From: Brachypterus glaber
Taxonomy: Eukaryota > Arthropoda > Insecta > Coleoptera > Kateretidae
Direction: 5' to 3'
DNA: 64,000 nt
NCBI GenBank assembly: GCA_958510825.1
Contig: OY294047.1
Coordinates: 44,685,365-44,749,364 of the forward strand
The notes below the pieces were generated by a model. The model searched no databases. It was not told where the DNA came from and saw nothing but the letters and a program-made list of their open reading frames with translations. The position numbers and the translations under genes were made by a program. Shown here piece after piece: positions 49,415-62,400 of this stretch (position 1 is the stretch's first letter; every line of letters begins with the position of its first letter).

Positions 49415-49452
49415 CCGAGCGCTTTCGCTTCAATTATTGAAGCATCTTCAGG
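49415..49452 (-). other. Hammerhead-like motif, left arm
   Basis: Minus strand: CCTGAAGATG, stem GCTTCAA/TTGAAGC, then GAAAGCGC. Same core as 22376-22413 with a different but still complementary stem. Confidence 0.4.
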
Positions 49453-49831
49453 GCGGGCCCTGCAAGAAAGGTGAAAAAACGTTTGTGAAAAAATATAAAA
49501 AAATATAAAAAGGAAGAAATTTTTTTTTTTGTTTTGTTTTTCAACTTACTTGTCAGGTTTTTTATAGACTGTGGGCACTTTAGAATACATACATTTAAAC
49601 ATATAGACAATAAATTAAGACGGTTACATTTAAAATTTAAAATAAAATGTAACAGTCTTAATTTATTGTCTATATGTTTAAATGTATGTATTCTAAAGTG
49701 CCCACAGTCTATAAAAAACCTGACAAGTAAGTTGAAAAACAAAACAAAAAAAAAAAAAAAAATTTTTCTTCCTTTTTATATTTTTTTATATTTTTTCACA
49801 AACGTTTTTTCACCTTTCTTGCAGGGCCCGC

Positions 49832-49869
49832 CCTGAAGATGCTTCAATAATTGAAGCGAAAGCGCTCGG
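49832..49869 (+). other. Hammerhead-like motif, right arm
   Basis: Mirror copy of 49415-49452, facing outward. Confidence 0.4.
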
Positions 49870-50010
49870 CTGATCTTATTTATTACAATTATACCGATAT
49901 ACAAAGAATCATAGTTTTTTCATTATACATTCACGGTATACACGTCAAATCCACAGTAATGTATGAATATTGGTACAATTTGCGTTACGTAATACTTGAA
50001 CGTTCCCTAA

Positions 50011-52074
50011 CAGTATATTATACTGTTTTATTGCTTTCCCAACGCTAACGGAAAATGAGAGATATCTATAAGTTTTTATTATATTTTTGGTATCATAGGA
50101 TCGGTATTATTTTTTTTTTTTTGATTCACAAAATGATCAAAATTTGCGTTACGTAATACTTGAACGTTCCCTAAGGATCAATTCTACCAATTTTGAAAGA
50201 AATCCCATCAAAACAAAAAAATTATGAGGAGTTAAACTTAAAAAAAATAAAACTATCATTAAAAAAAAATCAGAAATTTTTGGATGTTTGGTTTATCGCA
50301 AAAAGATTTTTTTTTATTTTTTTGAAATTTTTTTTTTGAGAAAAAATGCGTTTTTCACGGTACCCCTCAATATTATTAAGTTAAAAAAAATGTGCCCAAA
50401 ATCTAACAACGGATCCTAGTAGTGGAAGGTCCGGACATTAAATAACCACTTTCAGTAAAATCCCAACCGTAGCGCTTTTCGAGAAAAAGCTTAACATCTC
50501 TTCAGGAGGATTCACGCTTCGTACCATTTACTTTTAGAAATGAGTTTGCTTTAATCTTATATAATTTTTTCTGCAGAATTCGAAACCCATTGAAAAATCC
50601 AAACTCTTTTCGTTTTCTAGAAAAACGCAATTACTTCTGCATTTAATGCCATTTTAGAACAACCATATTAAAATAGTTTTTTAACCTAACGCTCTTTTGG
50701 CGAGCCTAAAATTCAGCTTTACGCTTCTTCTTTAAAATCGTAAAAGTTCAAACATTTTAAAGAAGAGGTAAAACCTTCTCGAATTTCTTTATTTTTTGTC
50801 AAAAATTGATAAAATTTTGCAAGCTTATCTTAAAAGGGTGTATCTAATTACTGTATATGCAAAAATTAAATATTTTAAGCAGGGCCTTCAAAAAAAATAT
50901 TCAAACTTTTGGATTTTCAAACATAAAAAACTCAGTTTTTTAAATGTGATGCTATATTTTTTATCTACTCATTAAATTTAGGATAAAATTCTGCGTAGAA
51001 ATTATTTTAGTTATTGCGCAAAAAAGAAATTAAACATACCTTGCAAAATTATATTGATTTTTGACAAAAAATAAATAAATTGGAGAAGGTTTCATCTCAT
51101 CACTAAAAATGCATTTTTCTCAAAAAAAAAAAATAAATAAATAAATATATCTCAAAAACTATAAATAATAGACCCATACAGTATAATATTAAAATAAAGA
51201 CATTTTTATGAAAAATAAGAAATTATAATAAAAAATATACCATTCCATTTAAAAAAATTAAGTCAGATGTTACACACCCTAAGAAGACCATCCTGTATAT
51301 TTTTAAATATTTTTAAAATGTGCCTAGTTTAAAACCATACAACTTTTCCCTTTAAAGTTTTCTCTAAAGTAGATAGTTTACTATATATCGACCGAGTCGG
51401 CTTCGTTGAGACACCCTGTATAATGGAATGCGTAGCATTACATATCTTCACGGCTTGTTTTCTTTATCGGGTACGTGTATTTTTTCGTAGTTTTTTTTTT
51501 GGCACCTCGGCTTGTTTCTGAATAATTTATTAAAATCAAAATAAACAAATAGATTGATTTTTGACCGTCTGCGCATACTTCTGCGTCCCGACTAAATCCG
51601 TCCTCCATTTTGATTCCAATTTTCCAACATAAAGTAAAAAAATATGTATTTTATGTTGGTAACACTGTGTTGCGTTAGATAGGAATATTTTCTTTGTTAG
51701 AGATGTGTCTTTTCATTTCACTTCAGTAGTCAGTAAAAGTTTCTTTTTGTCGTTGTTTTGTTGCAACAGTTTGTTATATATGTAAAAACTAAATCAATAT
51801 GTTATACTACACAGATATTTATTTATTTTTACCAGTAATTTAAATATAAAAATATAATTCTTCGCACACACCTCTAACATATTCGTGCAACAGGTTAACA
51901 TAACCTAATTTATGTGTTTTGAGTTTGTTTTCGAGGTTTTTCTGTTATTTTTTCTACGCGTTTGGTGTTTTGTGCTAGAAGGGTGAACATTTTATTTTAT
52001 TATACTTTTAAAGTCTTTCTGTGTTTTTTGTATATTTTATAGTGCTTTTTCAAAGAACTAGTAAAGTCTTTGCA
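50011..52074. other. Intergenic, AT-rich
   Basis: Contains a solo Harbinger-type MITE end (50141-50173), long A/T runs and degenerate sequence such as CACCCTGTATA pieces near 51290 and 51410. The part after 51600 may be 5' flanking DNA of the 52075 exon. No gene recognised. Confidence 0.45.
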
Positions 52075-52148
52075 ATGACGTGTTTTATAAAAAGTTGTAG
52101 AAACATAAAACGACTGCTACCTGCAGACAGCAGTATCATATTTTTTAG
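52075..52148 (+). CDS. Possible first exon of a THAP-type protein
   Basis: ATG followed by 24 codons and a strong donor (AG/GTAAGT). The peptide MTCFIKSCRNIKR...IIFFR has Cys-x4-Cys near the start and an aromatic-rich end, reminiscent of the beginning of THAP zinc-finger domains. No downstream exon was found, so this is a suggestion only; it could be chance. Confidence 0.28.
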
Positions 52149-53478
52149 GTAAGTTTGATTTTTTTTAATATAACATAAGAAAACATTAAAAAGTAAGGTT
52201 ATGTCGTTTATTTTATTACATGTTACCCACTAATTTAAATTTCCCGGCTGATTTCTGACGTAACTTCCGATCAAAATGGAGGACTCGTAAATTTGTATAT
52301 AACCTTGAGATGACATCTATGTTCTTTGTCTATGATTAAAATACGAAAAAGGATAAATTAAAAGATCAGTAATATTTATTAAATATATTTTAAAATGTAC
52401 AAAATATAAATATACATCTAATATAAAACATTGAATAATAAATAATTTAAAACATTAAAACATGTATAATATAGTTTTTAAAACTAAATCGAGACATAAA
52501 TATCTTCTTACACATATATAATACAAATTAAAATTACCTTTTTAAAAAATATATAATACAAGATTAATCAGGGATCCTACAAAATGTGAATATTTGGCAT
52601 TTTTATGAAAAATTTTATGATTTTTTTGCAAAATCCTGTAAATTTTATGACATTTTAAGCAATTTTTATGTTTTTTTTGTTTAATGACAAGACGCGTAAG
52701 AGCTTTACTTAGATAACGTTCAAATATAGTTATTTTCTTAAGTAGTGTATTAAGTGGATAAAATCACTTAATACACGAGTTGAGAATTTAATTTTATCCA
52801 ACACCTTTTATTTTTAAATAAAAATCTATAATTTTGCGAAAAATTATGTCAAAAATATTAAGATTAAGTTTTCTTAATACTAAAATAATAGGTAGCCATG
52901 GCCTAAGTATGCATATTAAAAATAAACAATTGCTAGTTTTACATTTCTTACAAACGTCAAAATGGACGCGGTGATGACAGAATTTTTAATAAAAACAGTA
53001 TTTTATTCAAAAACTAAAGAATAATTTGGGGGTTTCTTTAATTTTCATGGTTTAGTTAACGTGCTTCTATTTATAGAATAGTTATAATACTTAATTAATA
53101 GGGTATGTAACTAATTTTGGGTGAGATCAAAAGCTGTACGTAAAAGAGTGGGTGAAAAATTTTTTAGTCACTAGTGGAAAAAAACTCACTTTTGACATTT
53201 AAAATAGTGCTCAAAACAAGTGTTTCTGTGAAGGTGTTGGATAAAATCATTTTAATAATTAAATTACCCCAGCAAAAATTTTAAGTATTTAAATACTGCA
53301 TAAATATTTAGTATTTTTCGCCATTATTAAAATAACTTTCGAATGTTTTTATTTATAGGCATGATATTTGAGCTTTAATCTAATAAAGAAAATCAGACTG
53401 TGGTAACGGAAAATGTTCTTATGAGATAAGAAAACCCTAATTTAGACATAAATATTTAAAAAAATTATAATACAAAAT
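52149..53478. other. Intergenic, with one repeat copy
   Basis: Contains copy 1 of the 520-bp repeat (52726-53245) and AT-rich sequence; the 3' UTR of the minus-strand adaptor gene probably lies in the right part. Confidence 0.45.
52726..53245 (+). repeat. 520-bp direct repeat, copy 1
   Basis: Nearly identical to 55021-55533 in the same orientation. Contains a hairpin (GTGTATTAAGTGGAT...) and mirrored TTATCCAACACCTT / AAGGTGTTGGATAA near its ends, so it is a non-autonomous DNA element. Copy differences are few (single bases plus a 6-base gap near 52860). Confidence 0.85.
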
Positions 53479-56400
53479 TCAAGTCTTATTTGATGAAGGG
53501 GGTTTAAAGTTCATATATTCTCTGTGGTCAATCTGTGGTGGGATATTCATGTATTCTCGGGTTTCCGAAGGACCTACAAAATAAAAAAATAAATATTAGT
53601 AATACATAAAACTCAAAAATAAAAACACCGAATGCTTAAAATTGACTAAATACTGCCAACAAAACAATTAAAAAAAAACACGAAAAAGGCAAAAAAGTAA
53701 AATAAAAACAGAAAAAAATCAATAATAAAAAACAGTATAATTATGAGTTGGCTTCATCCTCAATAAATTAACAGGTGTAGTACATGCACTTCCATAAAAC
53801 CTACGCATAATAACCAAACTTCAGTGATGTTACATCACCTAAGTTCTTTAACACGTTCGCTACCAAGAAATTTTGACGTAAATTCCCATTTTTTTAACCC
53901 TATTTTAAACCCCCAAAACTGCTCCGAAAAAAAGTGGACAAATAGAGAATTTTATAAGCTTTAAAATGATGTATCACACAGTTAATACAGCAAGATCGCC
54001 GACTCGTATAAGAGACATAGGTCTATTTGAAAAATTGTTGTGGCTTCGCTTGGTTAAATACAAAAAATACATATTTAGGGTTATTTGTGGTAAACTACAT
54101 ATAAAATTTGTTTATTTGTTTATTTGTTTATACTCATTCCTGGACCTTTAAGAAGGTAGTTTATACATACTTAGAGTGTTGTAATAACAAAAATTTAGAT
54201 TATATTTAATTTAATTTACAACAGAGGACCGAAGACAATGTTTTCTTTACTCTCCATCATTATATGTCACACGTAAATAATTTTATCCATATTAATAATC
54301 CTTCTTCTTCTCCAGATAAAGGCAAATTGGAGGTAACTCGTGATAACTATTTTTTACATTTTAGGCCAGCAATCCATTTTCTATCGTAAGATAAACCAAA
54401 TATAATTTAAAAATAATGATGTTGTAAATGACATTTTGACATTTTTTAGCTTTGAAAAATTAAAAATCAATCTTTGTTACACGAAAAAGTTGAAATAATC
54501 GGGCAGACATACAGAAAGATATCCTCTGCAGGCCTGATTGGCCAATTGGCGTATTAAATTAAACACAATATTTTGATATCTAAAACTAAATATAATATTT
54601 AGGAAGAGGCTATTTGGACGTCCGACGTCCACGCAGCTAATTCCACGTCCAGTATTTAGGCAGATTTTTAGGGTTTTTAAAGCTTTTAAGGTATATTTTT
54701 AGTCAGAATTATATTCTCCTCGTTTAAATAGGGGGGCTACGTCCCACCATTAACCAACCAAACAATCAAAACATCAAAAATACCAAACAAACCAAATAAT
54801 TAGGTCATGTGACATCGGAAAAATAGCCACTTCGTAATATTTACCCATTACCCTATTAAATGAAAAGTCAAGCGGAAATGCATTTCTAATTTTAATAAAG
54901 GCCGGACGTACCGGATGTAAATATTATGTAAAATATTCCTAAAACGTTTTAAGTTTGTTTGAATATTTTTTTTTATTTTCCCCAGTTATTTCAGATGTAA
55001 AAGTTTTGTGTTGTTAAAAAATAGTTATTTTCTTAACTAGTGTATTAAGTGGATAAAATCACTTAATACACGATTTGAGAATTTAATTTTATCCAACACC
55101 TTTTATTTTTAAATAAAAATCTATAATTTAGCGAAAAATTATGTCAAAAATATTAAGTTTTCTTAATACTAAAATAATAGGTAGCCATGACCTAAGTATG
55201 CCTATTAAAAATAAACAATTGCTAGTTTTACATTTCTTACAAACGTCAAAATGGACGCGGTGATTACAGAATTTTTAATAAAAACAGTATTTTATTCAAA
55301 AACTAAAGAATAATTTGGGATTTTCTTTAATTTTTATGGTTTAGTTAACGTGCTTCTATTTATAGAATAGTTATAATACTTAATTAATAGGGTATGTAAC
55401 TAATTTTGGGTGAGATCAAAAGCTGTACATAAAAGAGTGGGTGAAAAATTTTTTAGTCACTAGTGGAAAAAACTCACTTTTGTCATTCAAAATAGTGCTC
55501 AAAACAAGTGTTTCTGTGAAGGTGTTGGATAAAGTATATTATTTACATTTGTTGACGTTTTATATGAATAAATTCTCTGTCTGGTTGGGAAAATTTGAGG
55601 CCACAATAACTTCAGAACGCTTTAGGCTAAATATTCAAGTTTAAAACATAGGTTCTTATCCAGAGTTCTCGGATTGTTTTTGGTATAAATCGGGGTTTGC
55701 CTAAAGGATTCAAAGGGGGGCAAAACTATGGTTTGTTGGCAGCCGCATTATATTAAAACTTACCTTGTACGGGTCTACCATTGGGTGGCATTTGAATATA
55801 GTGCGGGGTTTCTTCATTTTGACTATTAATGGTGGGTCTTTCCTGTAAAAGATATAATTATTATTTATTTATTTTATTAAGGAATATATTACAAAGTAAT
55901 AATTTTATTAATGTAACAAATATTTAATTATATGTATCGTTGAAAATTTATATTCCGACACAAAAAGTTTGGAGCAAAAAAGTGACAACAGCCTTTTCCA
56001 TCACGCAAAACCTTGGTACTAAGTTAAAATGATGTAAGATGATAAATTTTATTAATCTTAGAGCATGTAACTACATTGTAGTTTATATGGTTCCAGAAAT
56101 ATTAAAAAAAAATTCTAATTTTAGTCTTAAATCTTTAGAACTCATTCCTGACCAACTTATTTCATATTTTTTAATGTAGAAAGAATCTCCTTCTTTTATC
56201 TTTATCTTTGTCAGACTGATACTTAAAATGACGATTTAATCCATTGTGGGCACATTGTGGCTATTGTAAATGGATTTAAAGCTTATGGTCGATTAAAAAC
56301 TCAAGTTGTAGGTTGCAGGTATATATCTAATTATAAAAAATGTTATACTTATAAAGGTTAACCTACTTAACTTTTAAAGCAGATAAAGAAAAACTTTATC

Positions 56401-59400
56401 GTATTAACGATATTAAGACCTAAAGTAATTTTTTTAAGGCCGAAAGTGAAATGGTATGAAAATTTTCCTTCCAGGCAGAAGGATCGGTCAAGAGCCTTTT
56501 GGAAGTCCAATAAATAAACGTTATTATTATTTCCTTTAAAGGGGCGTCTTACATTTAAAACTGAACCGTTAATTTAAATATCTTTGCTCAAGGAGCAATA
56601 AACTTAGAGTGTGAGACCTATTTTTTACTATCGAGGGCCTGACCGCGTCTGAAATTTGTACAAAAGAGTTCCTCAGAGTTCCTTCGGAGTTCCTCCAGAG
56701 TTCCTTGGGAGTTCCTCACGTGTTCCTTAAGAGTTCCTCTTTGGAAGGGGTAATTTTTAGCAAATAATCCGTACAAATTACCGCTATGCAAGCACTACTG
56801 CCAATAAGGCACCCTCAAAAAAAAGCTTTGTCCCTGACGGTTTCTATCACACTTGGCGCCCCAAAATTACCTTCAGGAAAAAAAGCTTTGTTTTGTCCCT
56901 GACGGTTTCTTGACGCCCCTTCAAAAAACAAAAATTGGCGCCCCAAAATTACCTTCAAGAAAAAAAGGTTTGTCCCTGACGGTTTCTAAAAAACTTAACG
57001 CCCCTTCGAGGCAAAAATTGGCGGCCCAAAATTACCTCTTCAAGAAAAAAAGCTTTGTCCCTGACGGTTTCTACCAAACTTGGCGCCTCTTCAAAAAAAA
57101 AAAAAATTAGCGCCCAAAGGTAGGACGTTTTGGTAAGGTAACGGCTCATCTCGTTTAAAAATAAAAACGTTAATCCGAAGGGTAATAAATAATAATTGTT
57201 TCTGACCGCGTCTGAAATTTGTACAAAAGAGTTCCTTTTTGCAAAGAGTTCCTCGGAGTTCCTCTGAGTTTGCAAGGAGTTCCTCCAGAGTTCCTCCATA
57301 GTTCTTTAGAGTTCCTCCAGAGTTCGTCCTGAGTTCCTTTGGCTTGTACAAAAGATTTCCTCGCGGTCAGCCCCTCGTTTACTATATAGTCATATTAAAA
57401 TAACATTGTTAAAATAGGCCATTGCCTTTTGATTATGTTTATGTATGTCATTAAGTTTTCTAAGAATGATAAATTAACAGTCACTAAAACTTGATAATTG
57501 TGATAAATCATAAAAACCAATGAATAATGATAGGACAACAGTATCGGATTAAGTTAAATTAATATTTAATAATTAAGTTAAAAATATCAATATCAACCCT
57601 ACATAGTTAAAAAAAAATATTTCCTGTACTCTATATTGCAAAAGAAATAAATACAAAAATTGACAAAAAGAAAATTATTCAATTTTTAAATGCTATGGGC
57701 CACCCTGTATTAATACCAATTAGACCTTTGACAGGATGACCCATTTTAATCTATGGAACAAAGTATCTCTTAAAATACCATATCTATAAAAAAATGGTTC
57801 AGATAAAAATTGTACACAACATAGGGGGTCATTTAACGGTACTCATAATTTTGACCTTGAGATCAATTTTCAAGGTCATTTGAAGGTCAAGATGTTTTTT
57901 TTCAAATAGATTTGAAAATGTTCTATAAGAAATTTGTTTTTGTGACCTTAGAAAGGTCAAATGTCTAAAAAACGGTCAGATTTTTGGAATAATCGTGAAA
58001 TTCTGAGACTAGCAAACGTTCAAGATGCTTTTAACAAGTCGATAAAATGTAAAAGTGTGAACCAAAAAAGGGCATCTAACCGTGTTTTAGATATTTGACC
58101 TTGATTTTTTACCTTTCTAAGGTCACAAAAAATAATTTTCATTGAACATACTTGAAGTGAAAATTTCCGCTCTTTTCAAATCAGAGTCGAAAATAGGGTT
58201 TCCATTTGAAACAATCATCTTGACCTTTAAATGACCTTGAAAATTGATCTTAAGGTAAAAATTAATAGTACCGTTAAATGACCCCCTATGTTCTCTACAA
58301 TTTTTGTCTGAACGACTTTTTTTTATAGATGGAGTATTTTAATTGTTGAAGTAAAATGAGAAACTCATGAAATCTCACATGGGGAGAAGGGGGGGGGGTC
58401 AAAAATGGTTAAAAAAATGTCTTGCACGGTCACTAAGATCATAAAAAATTACCAAAAATAGTTTTAAAAATAAACTTAAAATAAAAGTAACTTACCTCGA
58501 TTGTTTCAAAGGCAGGGAACGTTTTGACTGGTTTTGGTGCGGGTGGTTGACTGTAGTTTAAGTGACTAGATCCTCTACTATAATCTTCTTCTGGACATAT
58601 CATCTGAAACTAAAATAGTTATTTATAATACAAGGGCGAAAAGTTAAGTTTTTCGATTGAGTAGGTTTTTAGAAGCCGAGGGCCGGCCATGGGGGCCGGC
58701 CCGAGGGTAATAAACAACGAAATCGAAATTTAACTTTTTGCCCGTGTATTATACAATATTTCATATTCGATTGTTACTAATTATAATAAATTATTAAAAT
58801 ATGCTTAATTTTAAATTGCAAAAAAATATTTCTTTTTACTGTCTTATTACTTATCGAGTTATCCATGACAAATTGCCATCCAATCAAATCGCTAAAAAAC
58901 AATTGAATCGTTTTTTTTGCGTGCGGTTTCATTTTCAAATTAAAATAGCTATAGCTTAAGCTATTGGTGATTCATTTCTGTTAAAATGTGTCTGTTATGA
59001 AAATAATACTTCTGAAGCCGTTTTATGAATATTATAAATATTAAAATTGATTTTACAATTTATTTTAGTGGATTAATACAGATTAATCAGTTAACATATA
59101 TTTTGAGGTTATGTCATAGAAATTTTGTTATTTTCTATGAAATGATTATAATAACTGTATCTGGTTAGTTAGTTCAAGACCAAAAGGTCATATTTCTTTA
59201 TAAATATTACAGTAAAGGTAAAGCATATTCTTTTAAAAAGCTTAAAAATAACAAGTTTTAGTTAGCGGGCGAAAAAAACTTTTTGGCCCTAGGACTTTTT
59301 CCTGAAAAAGTTACGTTGATCGAAATTTTCTTTCAGCTTTTTCGATTTTTTAAAAGTTTAACTCCCATAACTTTTTTGTTTTTGGGGGCATTACTTTCAA

Positions 59401-62400
59401 AAACAATAGTGAACTTGATTTTCCCTAAAAAGTCGGATCGGATTATTCGTTCTTGAGTTATCACGGTACTCTTGAATGATCAATAGGTTGAACCAACGTG
59501 GCAAAAAAATCTGACCATGGAACATGGTAGTAGAAGGTTCACTTGTTATAGAATCACCGACAGCCAAATCCCAAAAACTTGTTTTTGGAAAATAATGTTA
59601 AATAACCATCTGCAGAGTTCATGGTCAATACAAACTTAAAGTGTACATTATGTTGCATGATTTTGGTAGTAATTCTCGTGCTGATTCCGAATATGTTTTA
59701 AGTTACTCTATCTTTTTCGGTTTTTGAGAGCAAAGCGTATAAAAATCACAAAAATTATTTTTTCGCATGTTTTAATGTAGCCTAGACATTTTGCTATAAG
59801 ACAATAAAATAACTTTCTTAGCCTAAATTATTGTCCGATTCTCGTTCTGTATTATTATAAAGGAACATCTCGTCTAACATTTTTGTGAAAATTTTTAAAA
59901 TTTTATTATAAACGTGTTTAAATAAAAAAATTAATTATTTTGTTACATAGTGTTCATAATATATCTTTCACTTTGAAAATTAATTGTCAGATGTGTACAT
60001 AGACGTTCCTAAAGTTATTTTCTATATTTTGCCCAGACAAAAATATTTATTATTATAGACTTCACAGTGTGAAGTATTGAACGATGGTTTTTAAATTAAA
60101 TTAAAAACTCATCAACAATTTACCTCAGATCAAAAGTTTTTTACAATATACACGTTTTTTTTATCAAATTCTGAACTACCTTCTTTCATTTTCTGTATAA
60201 AAAATAAGTAAAAATTAAAGGAATTAGATTTATATGCTTATGAATTTAAAAACGGCTGCTTGTTTTTTTTTTCTAATACATGATAATTAAAGCTTAAGCA
60301 TATAGCATATTATGTCTAAACAAAATAAAATAAATAAATAAATAAATTTTTTAGTTATCCTAAAATGGACACCTTTACATTTTTTAAATGAAATTTTCAC
60401 TCCGCAGGCAACACAAACTTTTTTTCTATTATTTTCGTGGTCGCTCATTATCTAAGATAAATTTAAAAGTTATCAGTATAGAAGCAATTATTTATTTTAT
60501 ATAACCGTAGTATAAATTCTTTTTGGCAAAATATCACTCTTAAATCAAATATATAATTATTAAGTTCAAAAAATTTAGATATATGTAAATAATACTGAAG
60601 GTAAAAAATAAAAGCCTTCATCAAAATTCAACATTTATTGTTATAACATTATTTCTGACAAATATGTCAATTTATAACAAGCTAGTAATAGGTAGGTTAA
60701 TAGTATTATTAACATTCTCAAGTATTCGGTAAAAATTATTAACGCGCCTCTGTGTTGGACAAATCCATCAAATTTGAAACATCTGTAATGACGCTGATTA
60801 ACAAAAAAAATTATTTTAATAAAAACGCGATTTCAAGGGTGTTTAAATATGTATTTAGATTTACCAAAAGAAAAAAAATCCAAGATATTCCTTTGGAACT
60901 ATACAGAACGAGAATCGGACTACAATTTAAGCCAAGAAAGTTATTTTATCGTCTTATAACAAAATGTCTAGGCTACATTAAAACATGCGAAAAAATATTT
61001 TTTGTGATTTTTATAAGCTTTTTTCTCAAAAATGGAAAAAGATAGAGAGTAACTTAAAACATATTCGGAATCAGCACGAGAAATACTACCAAAATCAAGC
61101 AACATAATGTACACTTTAAGTTTGTATTGACCATGAACTCTGCAGACGGTTATTTAACATTATTTTCCAAAAACAAGTTTTTGGGATTTGGCTGTCGATG
61201 GTTCTATAACAAGTGAACTTTCTACTACCATGTTCCATGGTCAGATTTTTTTGCCACGTTAGTTCAACCCATTGATCATTCAAGAGTACCGTGTTATCTT
61301 GTTCACGAAAATCTTGACAGACAGACGGACATTAAAAAAAAGTTGCCTTTTTTTACATGTAACAAGTTTATATCCAATAATTTTTTGCCTAGGACGATTT
61401 TTAAATTTTTTTGAAAATTCGAAACTACCGTATGTAGGGTAGCGCAGGCGCTGGGAATAATATAATAAACGTAAACTACTCTATTTTATACTTTTTAAAG
61501 CAAGGTTTTTTAATTTAATATATTTTTTTTTCACAAAAAAAAAACAAAAATGGTTTTTATTTTTGTTTTTGTTTTAATAAACCTAAACCTACATGGGAAA
61601 GTGTTATTTTTTTAGCAGCAGTTTTACTTTCCCCAAAGAAATTCTTGCGTTAGTAAAAAAATCGAAAAAGTTTTATTGCTTTTTTTACGTTTTTGGACGT
61701 TTTATATCAAAAAAATATGACTTCCGTCACAAAAAAATCTATCTGTCGGTCGGTCCGTCGGTCTGTGTGTCCGGAAAATTTCATCACGATAATTCAAGAA
61801 CGCTTCGGGCTTAAGACTTCAAATTTGGACAATAGGTGGATTATCCAAAGTTCTAAACTTGGATTGTTTTTGGTAAAAATCGGGTTAGGGGTAAAAATTT
61901 TTTTATCAAAAACCTTTTGTTTTTCAATTTATTTTTCGTTTTAAATACATTTTTCTTAATTGAAAATTAATTTGAATTTTTTTTTTATTTTTTTTTAGTT
62001 TTTTTTTCGTTTTTAATTTTTATAAACCTAGGTCTATAGGGGAAGGTATTATTTTGTTGGCAGTAGTTTTTTTTTAATATTTTTTCGAGTAAATTTGCTT
62101 GTCTTACCGTTTTTCTGTCGTCGGTGTCCGAATGCGTTCCACTGTCACCGACACTGCATCCGCTAAGGGTGCTCAGTCTTCCAGACGAGGCCGAGCTCGT
62201 CGAGCTCATCGAGCTAGTTGGCCTTGCCGGGCTGTTGGGTAACAAGGGCCGTAATGGTACCGAGATATCCTGGCTCGATTCCGGACTTTCCTTTTTCTTA
62301 TGGAACCACGATCTCATTTGCTAGACAGAGAAATTTATATTTATTTTTAACTATAGTTATAAATATTAAAAAAGAATATTTTTTATGAATACTATTTTCA

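Larger units (their letters stand above)
49364..49959. mobile_element. Head-to-head palindromic insertion, Penelope-like architecture
   Basis: Arms about 49364-49632 and 49646-49920 are near-perfect reverse complements around a 13-base centre. A 13-bp target duplication TGTATGAATATTG flanks it (49351-49363 and 49960-49972), and a 39-base unpaired tail (49921-49959) is on the right only. No protein domain is encoded; the two ~100-codon frames are mirror shadows. Same architecture as 22335-23235 but unrelated arm sequence apart from the CCTGAAGATG...GAAA motif. Assignment to the Penelope-like group is by analogy. Confidence 0.7.
49159..50007. mobile_element. Harbinger-type MITE interrupted by a palindromic insertion
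   Basis: Ends GGGAACGTTCAAGTATTACG and its mirror, flanked by TAA on both sides (49156-49158 and 50008-50010), the 3-bp target of PIF/Harbinger elements. The left arm continues through GTACCAAAATTCATACA and CTTCATACC...GGTTCTC, and pairs with segments on both sides of the 49364-49959 insertion, showing the MITE is older. Other ends of this family lie at 50141-50173 and 62671-62694. Confidence 0.8.

Noticed and set aside
49434..49836. Two ~100-codon frames on opposite strands
   Set aside because: They are mirror images of each other created by the palindrome arms; no domain is encoded.
56853..57351. Open frames on both strands
   Set aside because: They run through tandem repeats and minisatellites; the repeated peptides are repeat artefacts.
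60752..61045. 97-codon plus-strand frame
   Set aside because: Falls across the loop and arm of the 59455-61303 foldback and has no domain.
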